From an uncultured Collinsella sp. (GTDB taxonomy: Bacteria; Actinomycetota; Coriobacteriia; Coriobacteriales; Coriobacteriaceae): DNA of 6,723 nucleotides. A program made the position numbers and the translations under genes. The notes under the pieces were generated by a model, which worked only from the letters and a program-made list of their open reading frames with translations, ran no database searches and was not told the DNA's origin. The stretch is taken from positions 1 to 6,723 of the forward strand of contig CAUAGV010000096.1 in assembly GCA_958428675.1 (NCBI GenBank). Reading direction: 5' to 3'. Each line of letters begins with the position of its first letter. Position 1 is the stretch's first letter. Below are positions 1 to 6,251 of the stretch, piece after piece.

Positions 1-345
1 TTATCCGACACATTGGTGATTTAGGGGCGATATCGTAGGAATACGACCGGGAGAGTCGGGACCATAGGCTCCGGTAGGAACCTTCGCCATGCCCCACGCA
101 TCGAGCCCGATGATTTCCCCGCCGGACGCCCTGACGGTCACGGCCTCCGGCGTCCACGCGATTTCATCGTCCGTGAGGCGGATGGGTGTGACGCTGCCGG
201 CGTCCATCCGCCTCACGACCTCATTCCGCTTATCGCGCCAGCCCGGCTTGAGCCATTTGATGACGGTCGGACGCGAGACGCCAAGGACGCACGGGCGCAG
301 CTCGAGCTCTAATACATGAGGTCCCAGCTTGTAATGCGTGAACAT
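1..345 (-). CDS. Hypothetical protein with HTH-like core, possibly a gene remnant
   Basis: This frame encodes 114 aa, with its TAA stop at positions 1-3. I do not recognise the family. Residues about 20-32 (LGVSRPTVIKWL) read like a helix-turn-helix recognition segment, followed by a basic stretch (WRDKRNEVVRRM), so DNA binding is plausible. The central part has GC-rich codons typical of real genes here. The first ~15 residues and the last ~20 use unusual AT-rich codons (for example ATA, CTA, AAT, TGT) and look like read-through of non-coding DNA. No Shine-Dalgarno sequence precedes the ATG, and that ATG lies inside an imperfect dyad. It could be an intact small DNA-binding protein of a mobile element, or the middle of a larger gene whose two ends are lost. 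I favour the second reading slightly. Confidence 0.4.
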   Translation of the reverse strand: MFTHYKLGPHVLELELRPCVLGVSRPTVIKWLKPGWRDKRNEVVRRMDAGSVTPIRLTDDEIAWTPEAVTVRASGGEIIGLDAWGMAKVPTGAYGPDSPGRIPTISPLNHQCVG

Positions 346-371
346 ATGACTACATTAACATGGTCATGTAT
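342..371. repeat. Imperfect inverted repeat (dyad A) at start of the HTH-like frame
   Basis: Arms 342-350 (acatatgac) and 363-371 (gtcatgtat) match at 7 of 9 positions when folded. The element overlaps the start codon of the minus-strand frame ending at 345. Its left part, catatgac-N5-taacatg at 343-362, recurs with identical spacing at 588-607. This makes it operator-like or the end of a former mobile element. There is no functional proof. Confidence 0.45.
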
Positions 372-391
372 TACCGAACGTTATATGCTGA

Positions 392-544
392 GCTGGATCC
401 GCCCGTCTGTTATCTTGGCTGCTGACCGCTGAGAACATGGCCGCCGTCATCGGCAAGGATGGCGTGGAGACGGAGATTCAGGTGGGGCAGATGCGCCAAA
501 CACTGGGCAAGCCTGGCTTCGATTGGCTGTTTAATAAGCACTAA
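392..544 (+). pseudogene. Coding-like 3' gene fragment, family unknown
   Basis: After a stop at 389-391 the plus strand is open to a TAA at 542-544. From about 419 the codons are strongly coding-like (GCC, GTC, ATC, GGC, AAG, GAG), reading ...LLTAENMAAVIGKDGVETE and ending ...GFDWLFNKH. The first ATG (437) has no ribosome binding site and would give only 35 aa. Just upstream a different frame (384-422) is also coding-like before a TGA at 423, which would fit a frameshifted C-terminal remnant of a longer gene. I do not recognise the protein. The opposite strand has a 62-aa frame (410-598), but its codons are worse. The 346-699 stretch otherwise contains only dyads A and B and no credible intact gene. 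Confidence 0.3.
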
Positions 545-582
545 CGGTTGAGTTATTGCATCATAATCGCAGCTGTAAATAG

Positions 583-628
583 GTGACCATATGACCATGC
601 TAACATGTGCGCACAGTCATATGGTCAC
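583..628. repeat. Perfect 13-bp inverted repeat (dyad B) with nested palindrome
   Basis: Arms gtgaccatatgac (583-595) and gtcatatggtcac (616-628) are perfect inverted copies separated by 20 bp. The spacer itself contains a perfect 10-bp palindrome, tgtgcgcaca (606-615). The left arm plus spacer shares catatgac-N5-taacatg with dyad A. It has no T-tract, so it is not a terminator. Its length and symmetry suit a dimeric DNA-binding protein site, or a recombination or replication site of a lost element. No adjacent intact gene explains it. Confidence 0.6.
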
Positions 629-699
629 AGTTGTAGATCGGTTTAATCTGTGGCCCTTAAGCTGAAGCTGCCTCAACGAACCGTGGCTGGCAAGACGAA

Positions 700-731
700 A
701 AAGGGGAATCCCTTTTGCGGGATTCCCCTTT
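700..731 (-). terminator. Intrinsic terminator of the surface-protein gene
   Basis: A perfect 13-bp stem (700-712 with 719-731) encloses a 6-nt loop. Read on the minus strand, the descending arm runs into TTTTT-CG-TCTT. It starts 22 nt after the TAG stop of the large CAP protein gene, as expected for a Rho-independent terminator of that transcript. Confidence 0.9.
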
Positions 732-753
732 CCGAGTCGTTATGCGATTTGCA

Positions 754-3700
754 CTACATCTGCTCGCGGCGCTTCTTTTGATCGAGGAAGACGCCGGCTG
801 CCACGAGGACGGTACCGCCGATGACGAACGTCTCGCCGATGAGTCCCGCGCGGTCACCGGTCTGGGCGAGGCTGCCGGGCTGGGCGGTATCCGTGCCGGC
901 GAGGTGCTTCGGGCTGTATGCCGCCTGCTGCTTTGCGACCTCCTCTGCCTCCTGTCGTGCGATCTCATCGGAAAGCTTCTGCTCCGCTGCGATGCGGTCG
1001 GACTTCGCCTGCTCGTAGGCAGCGAGTGCCGCATCATAGCCGGGTTGGAGCCCGTCCACCGCGGCCTGCTTCTCGTCCAGGATGGCCTTGGCGGGCGCGA
1101 CCTTGGCACGTGCCTCGACTGCTGCGGCGAAAAGCGCGTTGAGGGCGTCATCTGCGTTCGCGTCATGGCCGGAAGCAATCGCCGCGTCGGCATTGATGGA
1201 GTTCAGCTTCGCCAGCTTGGCGTCTGTCTGCGCCTTTGCCTGTTCGGCGGCGGAGACAAGGGACTCGGCGGCGACGGCGTCAGCCTTCGCGGCATCGAGT
1301 TCGGCCTTGGTGTCATTGACGGCCTTTACTGCATCCTGCTCGCGCTGCTGTGCCTCTGCGAGCTTCGCGGCAAGACCGGTGAGGATGTCGAGGTTCGACT
1401 GTGCGTCCTCGAGATCGGTCTGGGAACCGGTAAGCTTGTCGGCGGCAACGCCGGTGCCGGCCTTTGCGGCATCGACGGCACGCTGGGCATCCGCGAGGGC
1501 GCGTGCGGTGCCGTCCGCCTTTTGCTTGGCGGCTGCGAGGACTGCCGCCTTCTCGGCCTGGTCGGCTGCCGCCGCATCGTGGACGCTCTTTGCGGTATCG
1601 ACCGCCTTCTTGGCGTCGGCGACGTCCTGGAAGAACTTCGCGAGGTCGGCGTTCGCATCGTCCACGCTCTGCTGCTTAGCAGCGGTGTCCGCCTTGGCGG
1701 AATCCAACTTAGACTGTGCGGTCGTTACGGCTGCGTTGGCGGCATCAAAGGCGACCTGCTTCTGCTGGACGGTTGATTTTGCCGTAACGACTGCCGCGTT
1801 GGCGGCATCGAGGTTCGATTTCGCCGCATCCAACCCAGCTCGGGCATCCGTGACGCCCTGCTGCTTGGCGGCGACATCAGCCTTGGCGGCATCGACGGCA
1901 CGCTGGGCATCGGCAACGCCCTGCTTCGCGGAATCGACATCTGCCTGTGCGGAATCCGCTGCGACCTGCTTCTGCTGGACGGTTGCGGCGGCGCTGGCGG
2001 CTGCCTGCTGCTTGGATGCGAGATCGGCCTTGGCTGCGTCGAGTGCGCTCTTGGCGTTCTTGAGACCGTCGATGTAGGAGGTCAGCTTCTGCTCGTACTC
2101 GTCGACGGACATGGGGTTCATGTTCCAACCGGAGCCTGCCCAACCCAGGTTTGCGGTATCGAAGCTGTCGGTCTGCCAGCCGTTCATGGTTCCCTTGCTG
2201 CAGACTGCCATACCCATATAGCCGATTTCAGGGCTGATGACATGCAGGTAGTGACCGACAGTTGCGGGATATCCGGCAACCTTAAAATGCTGGTTGACAT
2301 AGGATTCAATCCCGCTATGCGACTTGTAGAAATCTACGGCATCCTTACCGATTAGACCGGTGACGCCATAGAGCTCCTTTACCGCCTGATCGAAGAAAGC
2401 CTTTTCTTGGTCCACCCACTGCGGTTTCGGATCGGTTCCATAGTTCCATGCGAGGTTTTCGCTCGTATCAAACTGCATGGAATGCCCAAACTTGACATCG
2501 GAATAGTTCGCGTTGGCAATCGCCGCCGCAATGAGCTTGTACGTGACTTGGAGCTCAGGGAGACCGACGGACTTGCGATACTCGTTGATGGACTTCATGT
2601 ACGGGATTGCCGCGAGCATGTTGTCGAGACTGGTCGCGTCGAGGCTGTTCCCCACTTCGGTGTAGTCCTTGTATGTGCAGTTCTGGATGATCTCGATGGC
2701 TGAATCGGCACCCATGGCACGGAAGAAGCCGATGGCTCCCTGCTTGAGCTGCGCGTCGGCGGAATCGAGTTTCGCCTGGGCCTCATCGACCTTCTGCTGG
2801 GCGGCGGTCACGGCTGCGTCGGCGGTATCCTTTGCGGTCTTGGCGTTCGCAAGCTCTACATCGGCGGCTGCCTTGGCGGACTCAGCGTCCTTGACAGCCT
2901 GCTTCGCGGCATCCAGCTTGGCGACGGCGTCGGCATTCGCCTGCTTGGCCGCATCGAGGCCGGCGTTTGCGGCATCGAGTGCGGACTGGGCGGCGTTCAC
3001 GCCGGACGCGGCATCGGCCGCGGCCTGCTGCTTTACGGAGAGGGCCACCTGGGCATCATTCAGGTCGGCCTGTGCCGTTGCCGCAGCGGACTGTACCTGC
3101 TCGAGCTCGGACTCGCACTGGGACTGTGCCGCTCGTGCGGCGGCGAGGGCTGCCTCCGCGTCCGCGACCTTCTGTTTTGCCGCATCGTACTCCGGACCGC
3201 TGGCGCCTGCCTCCGCTGCGGCGAGGTCTGCTTTCGCCTTCTCGTAGGCGGCGCTGGTGGCTGCGGCCTTCGCATCCGCCGCGTCCTTGTTCTGCTGGGC
3301 TGCGGCGAGGACGGCATCGGCGGAATCCTTTGCAGACTGGGCCGCAACCAGCTTGGACTGGGCATCGGCAAGCGTCGCGTTGGCGTTGTCCAGTTCGGCC
3401 TGTGCCCTGTCCACGGCAGCCTGGGCGTCGCGCACGGCCTGCTCGGCGGCACTGATTGCCTCCGGGGTGGCGCTTACGGCATCTGCCTTGGCTTTATCGA
3501 GGGCATCCTTGGCATCCTGGGCCGCCTTGAGGGCGGACTGGTACGCTTCGTCCTTCTCGGATGCATCCGCCTTGGCGTCTGCGAGACCCGCCTTCGCCTG
3601 CTCGAGGTCCTTGCCGGCGGCATCGGCGGCGTCCTTGCCCTCCGCGACCTGACGGGCGTACTCGTCCATCGCTGCTCGGTCGGCTGCCGTGCCGGCGCTG

Positions 3701-4104
3701 ACTGCCGAATCGTAGGATGCCTTGGCCTGATCGCGGGCGGAAGCCGCCTCGTTGTAGGGGACGGCGACCTCATCGTAGGATGCCTTGGCGGCGTCCTCCT
3801 TCGCCTTCGCCTCGTCGACTGCCTTCTGCAGGTCCGCGATGGTCTGTGCGGCGGATTTCGCACCGGTACCGGATGCCGCGCCGGCATGGGCGGCGATCGG
3901 CGACATCACGGCGGGGTGCTGCGTGCCCCCGTCACCGGTCTGGGCGAATGCCGTGAACGGTGAGATGAGGCTCGATCCGGTCATGGCGGCCATGGTCGCC
4001 GCGGTGACGGTCAGACGCGCGATCCCCTTCGGAGTGTGAATCTTTTTGTCGGGCTGCGCGGCGAAGTGATCGCCACCGGCAGCGAAATGCTTTCCCTGAG
4101 TCAT
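754..4104 (-). CDS. Wall-anchored coiled-coil surface protein with CAP/SCP-like domain
   Basis: The product is 1116 aa. The start chosen is the ATG at 4104-4102, preceded by AAGGA (4120-4116). An ATG at 4206 would lie upstream of the predicted transcription start, inside the promoter dyad. Residues 1-54 are a long signal peptide (basic n-region, hydrophobic core, cleavage likely after AFA). Residues ~87-455 are Ala/Lys/Asp/Gln-rich coiled coil. Residues ~456-664 form a CAP/SCP-like domain: NEYR 507-510, GHS with His541, SENLAW with Glu549, and GHYLHVIS with His618, which match the family's conserved His/Glu positions. A second coiled coil covers ~668-1063. The end carries LAQTG (1079-1083), a hydrophobic segment and KKRR, a sortase-type anchor. 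CAP domains in bacteria are secreted with varied roles, so the ligand or activity is unknown. It is probably an adhesin or surface-interaction protein. It is transcribed away from an XRE regulator. Confidence 0.9.
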   Translation of the reverse strand: MTQGKHFAAGGDHFAAQPDKKIHTPKGIARLTVTAATMAAMTGSSLISPFTAFAQTGDGGTQHPAVMSPIAAHAGAASGTGAKSAAQTIADLQKAVDEAKAKEDAAKASYDEVAVPYNEAASARDQAKASYDSAVSAGTAADRAAMDEYARQVAEGKDAADAAGKDLEQAKAGLADAKADASEKDEAYQSALKAAQDAKDALDKAKADAVSATPEAISAAEQAVRDAQAAVDRAQAELDNANATLADAQSKLVAAQSAKDSADAVLAAAQQNKDAADAKAAATSAAYEKAKADLAAAEAGASGPEYDAAKQKVADAEAALAAARAAQSQCESELEQVQSAAATAQADLNDAQVALSVKQQAAADAASGVNAAQSALDAANAGLDAAKQANADAVAKLDAAKQAVKDAESAKAAADVELANAKTAKDTADAAVTAAQQKVDEAQAKLDSADAQLKQGAIGFFRAMGADSAIEIIQNCTYKDYTEVGNSLDATSLDNMLAAIPYMKSINEYRKSVGLPELQVTYKLIAAAIANANYSDVKFGHSMQFDTSENLAWNYGTDPKPQWVDQEKAFFDQAVKELYGVTGLIGKDAVDFYKSHSGIESYVNQHFKVAGYPATVGHYLHVISPEIGYMGMAVCSKGTMNGWQTDSFDTANLGWAGSGWNMNPMSVDEYEQKLTSYIDGLKNAKSALDAAKADLASKQQAAASAAATVQQKQVAADSAQADVDSAKQGVADAQRAVDAAKADVAAKQQGVTDARAGLDAAKSNLDAANAAVVTAKSTVQQKQVAFDAANAAVTTAQSKLDSAKADTAAKQQSVDDANADLAKFFQDVADAKKAVDTAKSVHDAAAADQAEKAAVLAAAKQKADGTARALADAQRAVDAAKAGTGVAADKLTGSQTDLEDAQSNLDILTGLAAKLAEAQQREQDAVKAVNDTKAELDAAKADAVAAESLVSAAEQAKAQTDAKLAKLNSINADAAIASGHDANADDALNALFAAAVEARAKVAPAKAILDEKQAAVDGLQPGYDAALAAYEQAKSDRIAAEQKLSDEIARQEAEEVAKQQAAYSPKHLAGTDTAQPGSLAQTGDRAGLIGETFVIGGTVLVAAGVFLDQKKRREQM
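1466..1985 (-). repeat. Internal repeats in the second coiled coil (210-bp period)
   Basis: Two DNA segments recur exactly within the surface-protein gene. A 25-nt segment at 1751-1775 recurs at 1961-1985, 210 bp apart (encoding TVQQKQVA). A 26-nt segment at 1466-1491 recurs at 1886-1911, 420 bp apart (encoding DAQRAVDAAKA). The spacings equal 70 and 140 residues, multiples of the heptad, so duplication kept the coiled-coil register. These are candidate sites for length variation between strains by recombination or slippage. Confidence 0.75.
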
Positions 4105-4110
4105 TGCTAT

Positions 4111-4120
4111 TCCATTCCTT
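4111..4120 (-). promoter_or_regulatory. Ribosome binding site deciding the surface-protein start
   Basis: On the minus strand AAGGA lies at 4120-4116, 11 nt before the ATG at 4104, and a second GGA lies at 4113-4111, 6 nt before it. No comparable site precedes the in-frame ATG at 4206, which supports the shorter protein whose N-terminus is a proper signal peptide. Confidence 0.6.
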
Positions 4121-4185
4121 TTCCGTGCCCTATCCGACTGGGCATCAGAGTGCTTTCCAATAGAGATAATTATGCGCCTTAACTG

Positions 4186-4226
4186 GGATTGTTGTATATA
4201 GTCCATTGGCTTTTATACAACAATCC
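4186..4226. promoter_or_regulatory. Symmetric divergent promoter and operator between surface protein and XRE gene
   Basis: A perfect 13-bp inverted repeat, ggattgttgtata (4186-4198) and tatacaacaatcc (4214-4226), flanks a 15-bp spacer. Because of the symmetry, both strands carry TTGTAT-16 bp-TATACA. On the minus strand a TTGTTG-17 bp-TATATA reading also fits. Plus-strand transcription would begin near 4226-4227 and minus-strand near 4185, leaving an ~80-nt leader before the surface-protein ATG. XRE regulators commonly bind dyads next to their own gene, so this is the likely operator. Binding here would block both promoters together. That control is inferred, while the repeat itself is directly visible. 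Confidence 0.7.
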
Positions 4227-4463
4227 ATGACTCTTTTTGTCATGGATACGAAGACGCTTCAGAAATCATTCGGCATGAGATGCAAAGAGCTCCGCGCTGG
4301 ACTCGGGTGCAGCCAGGAGCAGTTCGCCAATTTGATTGAAATGGATCGTTCCTACTACGCGAGCATTGAAGTCGGGCGGCGTAATGTCAGCCTCTCAAAT
4401 CTCAAGAAGATTGCCGACGGATTTCAAATCAGCATTGCTGAACTCATGAGAGGCGTCAGCTAA
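4227..4463 (+). CDS. Small XRE-family HTH transcriptional regulator
   Basis: The product is 78 aa from the ATG at 4227, or 73 aa from the ATG at 4242. A TTG at 4206 is also in frame but sits within the promoter dyad. The protein is essentially one Cro/C1-type (HTH_3) domain: FGMRCKELRAGLGCSQ at 15-30, helix 2 SQEQFANLI at 29-37, the recognition region DRSYYASIEVGRRN at 40-53, then SLSNLKKIADGF and IAELMRG, all matching the family consensus. There is no other domain. None of the starts has an SD, and the first ATG abuts the right arm of the 4186-4226 dyad at the predicted +1, suggesting leaderless translation. As a divergent neighbour it probably represses itself and the wall-anchored CAP protein. 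Such small proteins can also be antitoxins or restriction-system controllers, but no toxin or restriction gene is seen here. Confidence 0.88.
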   Translation: MTLFVMDTKTLQKSFGMRCKELRAGLGCSQEQFANLIEMDRSYYASIEVGRRNVSLSNLKKIADGFQISIAELMRGVS

Positions 4464-4522
4464 ATTTATCCGTCTCATAGTTCACAGTGGGTCTCGTTGA
4501 TTAGTGCCTTAAGAAAATGGAA

Positions 4523-4601
4523 ATCGTCCCAACGAGCTATCGTCAATCGTCCCAATAAATTATCGTCAATCGTCCCAATAAGTAATCGTTATTTGTCCCA
4601 A
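4523..4601. repeat. Tandem 23-bp repeats upstream of the ATPase gene
   Basis: Units lie at 4523-4545, 4546-4568 and 4569-4591, with a partial fourth (TTTGTCCCAA) at 4592-4601. The pattern is ATCGTCCCAA-N6-ATCGT(C/T)A. Units 1 and 2 agree at 19 of 23 positions, and units 2 and 3 at 20 of 23. GTCCCAA is invariant in all four. The array runs into the promoter of the DUF4143 ATPase gene, so cooperative binding of a regulator (perhaps the ATPase itself) is plausible. It is too short and lacks unique spacers, so it is not a CRISPR array. The 59 bp between the XRE stop and the first unit show no terminator. Confidence 0.85.
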
Positions 4602-4623
4602 CGACGCAGATAGACGCTATAAT
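4593..4623 (+). promoter_or_regulatory. Promoter of the DUF4143 ATPase gene
   Basis: A perfect -10 hexamer TATAAT lies at 4618-4623. The best -35-like hexamer, TTGTCC at 4593-4598, is 19 bp upstream and is part of the last 23-bp repeat. The wide spacing suggests weak or activator-dependent use. Transcription would start near 4630, about 22 nt before the ATG. Confidence 0.6.
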
Positions 4624-4651
4624 TTCAAATGAATGATTGGAGGGAAAGCCG

Positions 4652-5917
4652 ATGGATCGGTATATAGGACGTTGTGTTGACTGCTTGGTCGAGCGCGACC
4701 TTGGCATTTTTGGTGCAGTGCTCATTCAGGGGCCGAAATGGTGTGGAAAGACAACGACAGCTCAGAGATTTGCCGAGTCATCGTTATCTCTCTCCGACCC
4801 ATCTGGCGGTTTTGCGGCCCTCCAGCTCGCTCGTCTCGATCCGGCCCAAGCAATTGTCGGACCGACCCCGAGGCTTGTCGACGAATGGCAGGAAGAACCG
4901 AAGCTATGGGATGCCGTGCGATTCGAATGCGATGTCAGGGGAGGGGAGCCAGGACAGTTCATTCTCACCGGATCTGCGACGCCGCGAGCCGAGAACCAGC
5001 CGATGCACAGCGGTGTGGGTCGAATCGCCCGTTTGCGGATGGATACCATGACGCTTTTCGAGCTCGGTATTTCGTCGGGAGCGGTCTCGCTTGGTGCGCT
5101 GCTCGATGGCGATTCCGTTGCGGCGTCACTCGGATCCATCGCCGGTATCGCCGGTATCGCGGATTTGCTCTGCCGCGGCGGTTGGCCCCAAGCGGTCGGT
5201 AAGACAACTGCCGACGCAATGCGGATAGCCGCCGCCTATATTGACGGTGTTTGCGAGTCTGACGTTTCGAGGGCGGATGGAGTGAAACGCGACCCGGTTA
5301 AGGTAAGGGCCTTGCTCTCGTCGCTTGCACGCAATGAATCGACTCTTGCCGGCATGAGGTCCATCGAAAGGGATTTGGGTGTTGACGTCTCAAAGAATAC
5401 GATTACCGGCTACATGGACGCGCTGCGCCGTATCAATATCGTCGACGATGTCCCCGCGTGGCATCCGGCTCTCAGGTCGCCGGTGAAGTTGCGGCAGGGC
5501 GCGAAGCGGCACCTTGCGGACTCATCGCTCGCCGTCGCCCTCATCGGTGCGGATCCGGAGTCGTTGTCATCCGATCCGAAGACCCTTGGCTTGCTCTTCG
5601 AATCCCTTGTGCTGCACGATCTCAAGGTTTACGCGGCGGTCAGCGATGCGACCGTATCTCACTACCACGACGCTGATGACCTAGAGGTCGACGCGATTGT
5701 CCATCGCCGTGACGGCTCGTGGGTTGCCGTTGAGGTTAAGCTCGGGAGCCCCCAAGTCCCAGAGGCAGTGGAAAATCTGCTTCGACTTGAGCGAAAGCTG
5801 GTCGATCGCGGGGAGAGGCCGCCTGCGGCGAAACTCATCGTCATCGGGTTTGGTATGCCGGCTCACGTAACTAGCGAAGGCATCGTTGTTGCTCCGGTCG
5901 ATACGCTCGGAATCTAA
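4652..5917 (+). CDS. AAA_14/DUF4143 family ATP-binding protein
   Basis: The product is 421 aa from the ATG at 4652, preceded by GGAGGGA at 4639-4645. An in-frame TTG at 4637 overlaps that SD and is rejected. The N-terminal P-loop ATPase shows Walker A GPKWCGKTT (27-35, Lys33), Walker B LVDEWQ (75-80) and a sensor-1-like FILTGSAT (103-110). A DUF4143 half follows, with WHPALRSPVKLRQGAKRHLADSSLA and GLLFESLV. The C-terminus has a PD-(D/E)XK-like core, EVD (Asp347) and EVK (Glu361, Lys363). Length and domain order are normal for the family and all key residues are present. The family's function is not settled. Its nuclease-like fold suggests nucleic-acid processing, but this is inference. It has its own promoter and repeat array, so it is probably transcribed apart from the XRE gene upstream. 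Confidence 0.93.
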   Translation: MDRYIGRCVDCLVERDLGIFGAVLIQGPKWCGKTTTAQRFAESSLSLSDPSGGFAALQLARLDPAQAIVGPTPRLVDEWQEEPKLWDAVRFECDVRGGEPGQFILTGSATPRAENQPMHSGVGRIARLRMDTMTLFELGISSGAVSLGALLDGDSVAASLGSIAGIAGIADLLCRGGWPQAVGKTTADAMRIAAAYIDGVCESDVSRADGVKRDPVKVRALLSSLARNESTLAGMRSIERDLGVDVSKNTITGYMDALRRINIVDDVPAWHPALRSPVKLRQGAKRHLADSSLAVALIGADPESLSSDPKTLGLLFESLVLHDLKVYAAVSDATVSHYHDADDLEVDAIVHRRDGSWVAVEVKLGSPQVPEAVENLLRLERKLVDRGERPPAAKLIVIGFGMPAHVTSEGIVVAPVDTLGI

Positions 5918-5928
5918 AGCTATTTGCA

Positions 5929-5975
5929 TTTCCAGAAATCCTCTATCTAGACGCCTCCTAGAGGATTTCTGGAAA
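5929..5975. repeat. Perfect 17-bp hairpin between convergent genes
   Basis: Arms tttccagaaatcctcta (5929-5945) and tagaggatttctggaaa (5959-5975) are exact inverted copies with a 13-nt loop. It begins 11 nt after the ATPase stop and 21 nt before the end of the minus-strand mobilisation remnant. Neither strand has a T-tract after the stem, so it is not a canonical intrinsic terminator. It may still act as a bidirectional 3'-end stabiliser, or be a recombination or mobile-element site. Confidence 0.65.
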
Positions 5976-5996
5976 CAACCGGTATTTTGATCTGGG

Positions 5997-6251
5997 CTAC
6001 GAAAGGTTACGGGTCCAGATTCCGTGCTGCGTGGAGCCGGTGATCTTGTATCCGTGGCGGTCGATTCACGCCGCAAGCCTGTCCCAGTCGATGCGTTTCC
6101 AGTTGCCGCACGGCGCGTGGTTCACGATGAGCCCGCCGGCGACCATGAGCGCGTGGTTGCGTGCCTTGCGCGCCTCGCGCGCGAGCGCCCTCTTCTTGTC
6201 CGAAATCTGGACCTCGGCCTGCTTCTTCTTGCATTGAAGCCTGAACCAGGT
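5997..6251 (-). pseudogene. Decayed TraD/MobC-like mobilisation accessory gene
   Basis: One minus-strand frame is open from 6251 to a TGA at 6068-6066 and resumes to a TAG at 5999-5997. It reads CKKKQAEVQISDKKRALARE, ARKARNHALMVAGGLIVNHA, PCGNWKRIDWDRLAA, stop, then IDRHGYKITGS. The pattern of basic coiled helix, RKARNHALMVAGGLI and a C-terminal W-I-D-R-like segment resembles small TraD/MobC-type proteins that assist plasmid or integrative-element mobilisation. The TGA sits where AWID is expected, as from a TGG-to-TGA change. No start codon exists in this frame at the 5' end. An ATG at 6234 is one base out of frame, suggesting a second lesion. The family call is from memory of motif style and moderate. 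The coding character followed by decay is clearer. Confidence 0.5.

Noticed and set aside
410..598. 62-aa minus-strand frame starting inside dyad B
   Set aside because: There is no SD and codon use is poor, while the opposite strand is coding-like over the same bases.
657..1193. 178-aa minus-strand Arg/Ser-rich frame
   Set aside because: It is a frame-shifted shadow of the surface-protein gene that runs through its terminator, and its composition is that of an off-frame GC-rich translation.
715..2077. Long plus-strand frames (353 and 331 aa) across the surface-protein gene
   Set aside because: They are antisense shadows of GC-rich, Ala-rich repeat coding. They lack SD sites, one begins inside the terminator, and the minus strand gives an excellent domain layout.
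4206..4463. TTG start at 4206 for the XRE gene
   Set aside because: It lies in the centre of the promoter dyad, upstream of the predicted transcription start, and the added residues are not part of the HTH domain.
4523..4601. CRISPR array
   Set aside because: Units are contiguous 23-bp tandem copies with no unique spacers of fixed length and no cas genes nearby.
4543..4725. 60-aa minus-strand frame over the 23-bp repeats
   Set aside because: It is made of repeat DNA and the antisense of the ATPase start, with no SD and no family resemblance.
4227..5917. XRE plus ATPase as a toxin-antitoxin pair
   Set aside because: The genes are 188 bp apart, with a separate promoter and repeat array, and the ATPase family is not an established toxin.
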